Made by a program: the position numbers and the translations under genes. A model generated the notes under the pieces. The model had not been told where the DNA came from, searched no databases, and saw only the letters and a list, made by a program, of their open reading frames with translations. Shown here piece after piece: positions 57,789 to 64,000 of a stretch of DNA of 64,000 nucleotides; the first letter of the stretch is position 1; every line of letters starts with the position of its first letter. The DNA comes from Pseudarthrobacter sp. ATCC 49987 (GTDB lineage Bacteria > Actinomycetota > Actinomycetes > Actinomycetales > Micrococcaceae), in NCBI RefSeq assembly GCF_009928425.1, contig NZ_JAABNS010000001.1, positions 558,001-622,000 of the forward strand, given 5' to 3'.

Positions 57789-59006
57789 CTATTTGGCCTT
57801 GCCGAGGAAGTCCTGCAGGCGGGCGACGCCGGTGGCGAGGTCCTCGTCGCCGAGGGCGTAGGACAGGCGCAGGTAGCCGGAAGGACCAAAAGCCTCGCCC
57901 GGAACGACGGCCACCTCGACCTCATCCAGGATCAGCGCGGCCAGCTCCGCCGACGTCGAGGGCCGGACGGGACCGTTCGCGGACGGGAACTCCTTGCCGA
58001 GCAGGGCACGGACGTCCGCGTAGACGTAGAAGGCGCCTTTCGGCGTCGGGCATTCCACACCCTCGATGGCGTTCAGGCCGGCCACGATCGCTTTGCGGCG
58101 CCGGCCGAAGGCGAGCTTCATCTCGTCGACGGCAGTCAGCGGGCCGGAGACTGCGGCGAGGGCGGCCATCTGCGGGATGTTGGACACGTTGGAGGTGGCG
58201 TGCGACTGCAGGTTGGTGGCGGCCTTGATGACGTCGGCCGGGCCGATCATCCAGCCCACGCGCCAGCCGGTCATGGCGTAGGTTTTCGCCACGCCGTTGA
58301 GGATCACCACCTTGTCGCCCAGCTCCGGGACGGCCGTGGCGATCGAGGTGAAGGGCACGCCGTCGTACGTCAGGTGCTCGTAGATCTCGTCCGTGACCAC
58401 CCACAGGCCCTTGGCGGCGGCCCACTGGCCGATCTCCCGGACCTGCTCCGGGGAGTACACGGCTCCGGTGGGGTTCGAGGGGGAGACGAAGAGGAGGATC
58501 TTGGTGCGGTCCGTGAGGGCCGCCTCGAGCTGCTCCACGGTGACCAGATATCCCTGCTCCGGTCCGGCGAAGACCTCCACCGGAACGCCGCCGGCGAGCC
58601 GGATGGCTTCCGGGTAGGTGGTCCAGAAGGGCGTCGGGACAATGACCTCGTCGCCCGGGTCAAGCAGCGTGGCGAAGGTGTTATATACGGCCTGCTTGCC
58701 GCCGTTCGTGACGAGCACCTGGGACGCCTCGGCCCGGTAGCCGGAATCCCGGAACGTCTTGTCGGCGATGGCCTGTTTCAGTTCCGGCAGCCCGCCCGCC
58801 GGGGAATAGCGGTGGTACTTCGGCTGGCTTGCTGCCGCGATGGCTGCCTGCACGATGTAGTCGGGGGTCGGGAAGTCCGGCTCGCCGGCGCCGAAGCCGA
58901 TGACCGGCCGGCCGGCCGCCTTCAACGCCTTCGCCTTGGCATCAACAGCCAACGTGGCGGATTCGGCTATGGCGGAAATACGCTGTGAAATGCGGGCGGC
59001 AGGCAT
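57789..59006 (-). CDS. aspC: Aspartate aminotransferase (class I pyridoxal-phosphate enzyme)
   Basis: A 405-residue class I/II aminotransferase. [18 protein letters not shown] is at the substrate-binding start, [16 protein letters not shown] holds the conserved Asn, [11 protein letters not shown] the Asp and Tyr, and [19 protein letters not shown] the PLP-binding Lys. [16 protein letters not shown] ends the chain; the Arg of YLRLSYAL binds the substrate carboxylate. The closest known type is the subgroup Ib aspartate/prephenate aminotransferase. It is divergent from tRNA-Trp-secE-nusG. Confidence 0.9.
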   Translation of the reverse strand: MPAARISQRISAIAESATLAVDAKAKALKAAGRPVIGFGAGEPDFPTPDYIVQAAIAAASQPKYHRYSPAGGLPELKQAIADKTFRDSGYRAEASQVLVTNGGKQAVYNTFATLLDPGDEVIVPTPFWTTYPEAIRLAGGVPVEVFAGPEQGYLVTVEQLEAALTDRTKILLFVSPSNPTGAVYSPEQVREIGQWAAAKGLWVVTDEIYEHLTYDGVPFTSIATAVPELGDKVVILNGVAKTYAMTGWRVGWMIGPADVIKAATNLQSHATSNVSNIPQMAALAAVSGPLTAVDEMKLAFGRRRKAIVAGLNAIEGVECPTPKGAFYVYADVRALLGKEFPSANGPVRPSTSAELAALILDEVEVAVVPGEAFGPSGYLRLSYALGDEDLATGVARLQDFLGKAK

Positions 59007-59178
59007 CGCGGGTCCATTCTTCGCTAGCAGCTTCGGTGGCTGTTTGTGGGATTCGACGGAACCTACTCTATGCTGTTCACCGGATCGCCCGCGGTGCCGG
59101 CGTGGAAATGTGACTGCATGTTCGTCAGGACATTTTCGAGGCTGATTTCCCGGTGGGGCGGGCGTCCGGAGTGGCCGG

Positions 59179-59208
59179 TTCGACGTAGGCGCAGTTCTTG
59201 CGTAGACT
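59179..59208 (+). promoter_or_regulatory. Predicted promoter of the tRNA-Trp/secE unit
   Basis: TTCGAC (59179-59184), an 18-base spacer and TAGACT (59203-59208). It lies in the 285-base gap between the aminotransferase gene and tRNA-Trp, which holds no gene. Confidence 0.4.
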
Positions 59209-59291
59209 GGTTCTCCGGTGTTGAAAACACGATGATGGTCTGCGCCTCAGGGAAGTCTGGGGAAACGGGCCGGAAGTGCTTTTCGATCCAT

Positions 59292-59364
59292 AGGGTAGTG
59301 GCGCAATTGGTAGCGCAGCGGTCTCCAAAACCGCAGGTTGCAGGTTCGAGTCCTGTCTGCCCTG
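59292..59364 (+). tRNA. tRNA-Trp (anticodon CCA)
   Basis: A 73-nucleotide cloverleaf. The acceptor AGGGTAG pairs with CTGCCCT and the discriminator is G. The D-arm is TGGCGCAATTGGTAGCGCA, the anticodon stem GCGGT/ACCGC encloses CTCCAAA (anticodon CCA), and the T-arm has GGTTCGAGTCC. It stands directly before secE, the usual order in actinobacteria. Confidence 0.96.
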
Positions 59365-59443
59365 CGCAAGCTGCTCCGGTTTCTCCGGAGCAAGCGCAGC
59401 AACCATGGTTCAGTTCAGAGCCGGGTATCCGACATTTGCGAGG

Positions 59444-59728
59444 ATGAGTGAGATCCAGGTGACCGAAACGGCTGCAAGCAGCTCCAGTGGCCGCCCCGCC
59501 AAGAATGCCCCCAAGGCAGGCTTTTTCGCTCGAATCACGCTCTTCGTCCGCCAGGTCATCGGCGAGCTGAAGAAGGTCGTTGCACCGACCCGCAAAGAAC
59601 TGATCAACTACACGCTCGTGGTGCTGGTGTTCGTGGTCATCATGATGCTCATCGTCACCGTGCTGGATCTGGCCTTCGGGATCGGCGTGGGCTGGGTCTT
59701 CGGCGGCACGGGCCCCACGGACCGCTAA
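59444..59728 (+). CDS. secE: Preprotein translocase subunit SecE
   Basis: A 94-residue membrane protein. A Ser/Ala/Lys-rich cytoplasmic start is followed by FVRQVIGELKKVVAPTRKEL, the amphipathic helix that clamps SecY, and one membrane helix (YTLVVLVFVVIMMLIVTVL). ATG at 59444 is chosen for fit with the family, although the AGG stands too close to be an ideal ribosome site; an in-frame ATG at 59405 has none. It is followed by nusG. Confidence 0.92.
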   Translation: MSEIQVTETAASSSSGRPAKNAPKAGFFARITLFVRQVIGELKKVVAPTRKELINYTLVVLVFVVIMMLIVTVLDLAFGIGVGWVFGGTGPTDR

Positions 59729-59843
59729 GGCGACCGGTCCGCAGACTGCGTGGATCACCACCGGGATTCCGGAGGTTCCGCGGGGTGTGCGGAATTGAGT
59801 CATTTAAATAGGCATGTTAGGCAATGAGGAAGCAGGAGACCAA

Positions 59844-60746
59844 GTGTCTGAGCAGGAGCTCGAGGTAACTGAGACTGAGCTGGATAAGAGCCAGGACGCC
59901 GCGGTGGAAACCGGGGAACAGTCCGAGGCCGCGTCCGCTGCGCCCGCATCCGACGTCGCTGACGAGGTAGACACGGCTGACGAGGCAGACACGGCAGAAG
60001 CCGGCGACGCCGCCGCAGCAGAGTCTGTCGAGGCGGGCTCTGACGACGAAGCCGCCACCGACGAAGCCGCCACCGACGAAGCCGCCACCGGTGAAGACGC
60101 AGCCGAGTCGGGCGACGCGCTGGCAGCCGCTGCCGCCGCCGCTGAGGTTGATCCGGCTGACGAGTTCAAGGCCAAGCTGCGCCGCCAGGAGGGTGACTGG
60201 TACGTCATCCACTCCTACGCCGGCTACGAAAACCGCGTCAAGGCCAACCTTGAAACCCGCATCCAGACCCTGGACATGGAAGATTACATCTTCGAGATCC
60301 AGGTTCCGATGGAGGAAGTCGTTGAGATCAAGAACGCTCAGCGCAAGGTCATCAACCGCGTCCGCATCCCGGGTTACGTCCTGGTCCGGATGGACCTGAC
60401 GGATGCCTCCTGGGGCGCCGTCCGCCACACCCCCGGTGTCACCGGCTTCGTGGGCAACGCCCACAACCCGGTCCCGCTGCGCCTCGATGAGGTCTTCTCC
60501 ATGCTCGCCCCGGTCTTCGAAGAAGAGCAGGCCGAGAAGGGCAAGCCCATCAAGCACGCAGCCGCGCAGATCGACGTCGACTTCGAGGTCGGCGAGTCCG
60601 TCATCGTCAAGGAAGGTCCGTTCGAGACCCTTCCGGCCACGATCTCCGAAATCAAGGTGGACTCCCAGACCCTCGTGGTGCTGGTCTCCATCTTCGAGCG
60701 CGAGACCCCGGTCACGCTGGCCTTCAACCAGGTCAGCAAGATCTAG
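59844..60746 (+). CDS. nusG: Transcription termination/antitermination factor NusG
   Basis: A predicted 300-residue factor coupling RNA polymerase to ribosome or Rho. The first 100 residues are a very acidic Ala/Glu/Asp-rich extension with DEAAT repeated three times (15-bp units near 60045-60090). The NGN domain follows ([33 protein letters not shown]), then KOW ([20 protein letters not shown]). Actinobacterial NusG commonly has an acidic extension. GTG at 59844 follows GGAG and gives the standard start VSEQELEV; an ATG ten codons earlier is weaker. Confidence 0.95.
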   Translation: MSEQELEVTETELDKSQDAAVETGEQSEAASAAPASDVADEVDTADEADTAEAGDAAAAESVEAGSDDEAATDEAATDEAATGEDAAESGDALAAAAAAAEVDPADEFKAKLRRQEGDWYVIHSYAGYENRVKANLETRIQTLDMEDYIFEIQVPMEEVVEIKNAQRKVINRVRIPGYVLVRMDLTDASWGAVRHTPGVTGFVGNAHNPVPLRLDEVFSMLAPVFEEEQAEKGKPIKHAAAQIDVDFEVGESVIVKEGPFETLPATISEIKVDSQTLVVLVSIFERETPVTLAFNQVSKI

Positions 60747-60875
60747 CTTTCCCACAGAATTCGCTCCGGACTGCCCGCTTAGCAGCCCTGGAGCGGCCGG
60801 CCGCCTCGCCATGGCGGCCACCAACCTGAGGCACGCTCCTGTGCCCCAGGACGAAATTGAGAGAAGGACCCTACA

Positions 60876-61307
60876 TTGGCTCCCAAGAAGAAGGTCACCG
60901 GCCTCATCAAGCTGCAGATCCAGGCAGGTGCCGCTAACCCGGCCCCGCCGATCGGTCCTGCGCTTGGCCAGCACGGTGTCAACATCATGGAATTCTGCAA
61001 GGCGTACAACGCTGCGACGGAAGCCCAGCGCGGCAACGTTATTCCGGTTGAAATCACGGTCTACGAGGACCGTTCATTCACGTTCATCACCAAGACCCCG
61101 CCGGCCGCGGAACTCATCAAGAAGGCTGCAGGCGTTGCCAAGGGTTCACCGACCCCGCACACCGTCAAGGTTGCCAAGCTGACCCAGGCCCAGGTGAACG
61201 AGATCGCCACCACCAAGATGGAAGACCTCAACGCCACGAGCCTTGAAGGCGCCGCGAAGATCATCGCCGGCACCGCCCGCTCCATGGGTATCACCGTCGA
61301 AGGCTAA
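60876..61307 (+). CDS. rplK: 50S ribosomal protein L11
   Basis: A 143-residue ribosomal protein. [20 protein letters not shown] and [20 protein letters not shown] make up the N-terminal thiostrepton-site domain; [20 protein letters not shown] and SMGITVEG close the rRNA-binding domain. TTG start, with AAGGA 7 bases upstream. It is 129 bases behind nusG. Confidence 0.97.
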
Positions 61308-61447
61308 TAGCCTTTACCGCCGGGCAACCGGCACCACCTAAACATTGAAATGTTGGAAACCCGGCACGGATAAACCGGCCGGGCCCCGACTGTGGCAGGG
61401 CCCAGCGCGGTCCGCAGACCACAACTGCACAAGGAGAAATAAGCAGC
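61308..61447 (+). promoter_or_regulatory. Structured rplK-rplA spacer
   Basis: 140 bases without a gene. They contain AACATT-GA-AATGTT, GGCCC/GGGCC pairings and CCGGG/CCCGG pairings before the rplA ribosome site (AAGGAGAAATAAGCAGC). L1 in other bacteria represses its operon through an mRNA mimic of its rRNA site; this spacer could hold one, which is an inference. Confidence 0.3.
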
Positions 61448-62155
61448 ATGGCAAAGCGCAGCAAAGCATATGAGGCAGCCGCAGCCAAGATCGACGCGGA
61501 GAAGTTCTACGCGCCGTTCGAGGCAGTGACGCTGGCCAAGGACACCAACCCGTCCAAGTTCGACGCCACCGTTGAGGTCGCTTTCCGCCTGGGCGTAGAC
61601 CCTCGCAAGGCCGACCAGATGGTCCGCGGCACCGTTATCCTGCCCCACGGCACCGGTAAGACCGCCCGCGTCCTCGTCTTCGCAACGGGCGACAAGGCTG
61701 AGGCAGCAATCGCGGCCGGCGCCGACTTCGTTGGTTCCGATGACCTGATCGAAAAGATCGCAGCCGGCTGGACCGACTTCGACGCCGCCGTCGCCACCCC
61801 TGACCTCATGGGCAAGGTTGGCCGCCTCGGTAAGGTCCTGGGTCCGCGTAACCTGATGCCGAACCCGAAGACCGGCACCGTGACCGCTGACGTCGCCAAG
61901 GCCGTCAACGACATCAAGGGCGGCAAGATCGACTTCCGCGTCGACAAGCACTCCAACCTGCACTTCATCATCGGCAAGGTCTCGTTCGACGCCCTCAAGC
62001 TGGCCGAGAACTACGCCGCCGCGCTGGAAGAGGTTCTTCGCCTCAAGCCGTCCGCTTCCAAGGGCCGGTACATCCAGAAGGCTACCGTCGCCACCACGTT
62101 TGGCCCGGGCATCTCGGTTGACCCCAACGTCACCAAGGTCCTGACCGAGGTCTAA
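61448..62155 (+). CDS. rplA: 50S ribosomal protein L1
   Basis: A 235-residue protein of the L1 stalk. [20 protein letters not shown] and [20 protein letters not shown] lie in domain [21 protein letters not shown] is the signature. ATG at 61448 with AAGGAG upstream. It ends the rplK-rplA unit before a terminator. Confidence 0.97.
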   Translation: MAKRSKAYEAAAAKIDAEKFYAPFEAVTLAKDTNPSKFDATVEVAFRLGVDPRKADQMVRGTVILPHGTGKTARVLVFATGDKAEAAIAAGADFVGSDDLIEKIAAGWTDFDAAVATPDLMGKVGRLGKVLGPRNLMPNPKTGTVTADVAKAVNDIKGGKIDFRVDKHSNLHFIIGKVSFDALKLAENYAAALEEVLRLKPSASKGRYIQKATVATTFGPGISVDPNVTKVLTEV

Positions 62156-62173
62156 TCCTCAGTAGGCAATAGG

Positions 62174-62207
62174 AAAAGACCGTCCCGCATCTGCGGGGCG
62201 GTCTTTT
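62174..62207 (+). terminator. Intrinsic terminator of rplK-rplA
   Basis: AAAAGACCG and CGGTCTTTT pair with further CCCGC/GCGGG, and the stem ends in TTTT. It begins 19 bases after the rplA stop. The same stem could work on the other strand. Confidence 0.88.
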
Positions 62208-62238
62208 CTGCGTTTTGGGGCACGGTTACGCTGTTCCG

Positions 62239-63345
62239 GTGACCACAGCGCCGTACCGCATCGAACGCCTCGTACTCCCGGACGCCCTCGATTCCCCGGA
62301 CGCGGGCAATTTCCTCGACGTCGGAGCATTATGCGACGCCCTCACACTCCAAACCTGGGGCAACCTGGACCGGTCAACCCCGCCCGAGGCCCGCCTGCAG
62401 TTCTGGCGGGACAACGAGTACCGGAAGATCCAGCTCTTCTTCGTGCGCCAGAACGGGCGGATGGCTGCCCGGTCGTGGGTCCGCTGCGAGCTCCAGGAGA
62501 ACCTCCGCAGCGCGATGGTCCACGTCGACGTGCTTGAGGAGTTCAGCGGCCGGGGGATTGGACAGGCCCTGCTGCGCCACGCGGAAGCGCTGGCAACCGC
62601 GGCCGGCCGCACCATCCTGCAGAGCTACACGGAGCATCCCGCCGGCTTCGACCCGGAGGACCGGGACGCCACCGTGAGACCGGCCACCGGAACGGGAGCG
62701 GTTCCCGTTGACGCGAGGGGGGTCCACTTTGCCCTGCGGGCCGGCTACCGCCTGGAACAGGTCTCGCGCTTCAGCGCCCTGGATGTTCCCGCCCATGCCG
62801 CATCGTGGGACGCGCTGGAACGGGAGGCGCTGGCCACAGCGGGGGAGGAGTACGAGCTTGTGTCCTGGACGGGCCGCTGCCCGGAGGAGTACGCCGGCCA
62901 GCTCGCCGTGTTGATGTCCCGGATGAGCACAGACGCACCGACCGGAAACCTGAGCTACGACCCGGAGGAGTGGGATGTGGCACGGGTCCGCCATGTCGAG
63001 GACACGTGGCGGCGGGCCGGACTGGAGTCCCTCGTGGCGGCCGCCCGGCACCGGGACAGCGGTGAACTGGCCGCATACTCGGTGCTGCAACTCACGCCGT
63101 CGAAACCGTGGCTGGCCGATCAGGACGACACCCTTGTCGCAGCCAGCCACCGCGGCCACAGACTGGGCATGCTCGTCAAGATCGGCAACCTTCGACGACT
63201 GCTGGCGGAGTATCCGGCCGTGGAACGCGTCATCACGTTTAACGCAGCAGAAAACGATCACATGCTCGCGATCAATAGTGCGCTGGGCTTCCGGGCCGCC
63301 GGCTGGGACGGGGAATGGCAGCGGAGCGTCGGCACCGGCGGCTGA
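62239..63345 (+). CDS. Two-domain GNAT acetyltransferase
   Basis: A 368-residue protein. The first GNAT region has VDVLEEFSGRGIGQALLRHA (acetyl-CoA loop R-G-I-G). The second has AASHRGHRLGMLVKIGNLRR and a late FNAAENDHMLAINSALGF, as in mycothiol-synthase-like or Eis-like double GNATs. GTG at 62239, 32 bases after the rplA terminator. The next gene starts with a similar plan, so the two are probably tandem paralogues. Substrate unknown. Confidence 0.82.
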   Translation: MTTAPYRIERLVLPDALDSPDAGNFLDVGALCDALTLQTWGNLDRSTPPEARLQFWRDNEYRKIQLFFVRQNGRMAARSWVRCELQENLRSAMVHVDVLEEFSGRGIGQALLRHAEALATAAGRTILQSYTEHPAGFDPEDRDATVRPATGTGAVPVDARGVHFALRAGYRLEQVSRFSALDVPAHAASWDALEREALATAGEEYELVSWTGRCPEEYAGQLAVLMSRMSTDAPTGNLSYDPEEWDVARVRHVEDTWRRAGLESLVAAARHRDSGELAAYSVLQLTPSKPWLADQDDTLVAASHRGHRLGMLVKIGNLRRLLAEYPAVERVITFNAAENDHMLAINSALGFRAAGWDGEWQRSVGTGG

Positions 63346-63502
63346 ACGGCGAAGAGGGCCCGCCGCACGTCGATGATGGAACCAGATGGAACCGTAGTGA
63401 TGGAACGCTGGCGCAAACCGGCATATGCTGGCGGTGGTAACCCGGTTGTCGCCGGGTTTCCGGCACCCATGGATGGCAGAACAGCTGGGGATGATGCCCG
63501 TT

Positions 63503-64000
63503 ATGGCAAACGACGTACGGATTGAACAGCTGTGGATCCCCGATTCCCTTGACGGGACGGACGCCGCCGACTTCATTGCCGCCGTCGAAGTGGGACGCAA
63601 GGTGCGAATGCAGACCTGGGGGAGCGACGATCTCGCCTACGCGCCGCAGGAAAAGCTGCTGGAAATGGCGGACCCGTACGAGCGCCAGGTCATTCTCGTG
63701 GCCAGGGTGGGCGGGGAAATCGCCGGAACCGTCGACATTGCGCTGCCTCTCGCGGACAACCTCGACCTGGCCGAATTCGCCCTCGACGTCCTGCCGGAGT
63801 TTCAGGGACGGGGAGTGGGCCGGCAGCTTCTCGAAGCGGCGGAACACTTCGCCCGCGACGAGGGCCGCCACACCATCCTGATCGACACGAACCACCCGAG
63901 TTCCTCACTGGGCGACAGCGAAGCCGGGCAGCTCGTGCCCGGCACGGGCCTCGGTTTCGTCCCGATGGACAGCCGGGAGGTCGAGTTCGCCCGCCGCAGC
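63503..64000 (+). CDS. GNAT acetyltransferase, N-terminal part (cut by window end)
   Basis: The frame is open from ATG 63503 to the last base (166 codons) with no stop. RIEQLWIPDSLDGTDAADFI and VRMQTWGSDD parallel the start of the neighbour (ERLVLPDALDSPDAGNFLD, LQTWGNLDRS). DVLPEFQGRGVGRQLLEAAE is the acetyl-CoA loop. ATG codons at 63491 and 63494 are alternative starts. The gap before it (63346-63502) holds three GATGGAAC copies and no gene. Confidence 0.8.
   Translation, partial: MANDVRIEQLWIPDSLDGTDAADFIAAVEVGRKVRMQTWGSDDLAYAPQEKLLEMADPYERQVILVARVGGEIAGTVDIALPLADNLDLAEFALDVLPEFQGRGVGRQLLEAAEHFARDEGRHTILIDTNHPSSSLGDSEAGQLVPGTGLGFVPMDSREVEFARRS

Noticed and set aside
59814..59843. ATG at 59814 as the nusG start
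   Set aside because: No ribosome site precedes it. GTG at 59844 has GGAG and gives the usual VSEQELEV start.
60045..60090. 15-bp tandem units as a regulatory repeat
   Set aside because: They are in frame within the nusG acidic extension and are explained by DEAAT coding.

Overview
The window is high-GC actinobacterial chromosome, most likely a Micrococcaceae species close to Arthrobacter or Pseudarthrobacter. The evidence is the strong G/C bias at third codon positions, many GTG and TTG starts, a mycothiol synthase (mshD), a GlnR regulator, a HadA/HadB-type hydratase pair, and the order aspartate aminotransferase, tRNA-Trp, secE, nusG, rplK, rplA. No rRNA operon, CRISPR array, phage or integrase was seen. 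One complete insertion sequence is present.

Layout. 1-7 kb: 3' end of a cystathionine gamma-synthase-type gene, two related GT87 mannosyltransferases flanking an HxlR regulator and MFS transporter, a glutaryl-CoA dehydrogenase and a MOSC protein. 7-11.2 kb: a gene-poor stretch, a DEAD-box RNA helicase with a long structured leader, then tRNA-Thr and tRNA-Met. 11.2-12.5 kb: an IS1249-like element with perfect ends and an 8-bp target duplication. 12.5-19.6 kb: an NAD(P)-binding protein, a CPA1 Na+/H+ antiporter, a large secreted zinc metalloprotease with 351-bp tandem repeats, and a ROK regulator. 19.7-30.2 kb: alpha-glucosidase, aldo/keto reductase, CitE-like lyase, DUF2797 protein, SulP transporter with an ArsR regulator, HadA/HadB-like proteins, an MFS transporter and murB.

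30.2-44 kb: an AlkZ-like glycosylase, asd, a type VII (WXG100) accessory locus with a gene relic, thyA-dfrA, a GntR operon with its operator, a Nudix/phosphatase protein with ppk, then mshD. 44-49 kb: a probable small RNA, glnR, and a set of small housekeeping genes (nitrobindin-like protein, flavodoxin-like reductase, YgfZ, ankyrin protein). 49-57.7 kb: a PadR/MFS drug-efflux pair, an acetyltransferase, pfkA, and a PspC envelope-stress module divergent from a PspC-fused histidine kinase and LuxR-type regulator. 57.7-64 kb: aspartate aminotransferase, tRNA-Trp, secE, nusG, rplK, rplA and two acetyltransferase genes, the last cut by the window end.

The features that ordinary annotation explains least are: the WXG100 locus with its degenerate gene fragment; the promoter-to-terminator unit between glnR and mshD; the leader of the helicase gene; the protease gene bracketed by two copies of the 3' end of a ROK gene; and three unrelated long inverted repeats between genes. 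No single locus can be called a new system from sequence alone; the WXG100 locus is the best candidate.
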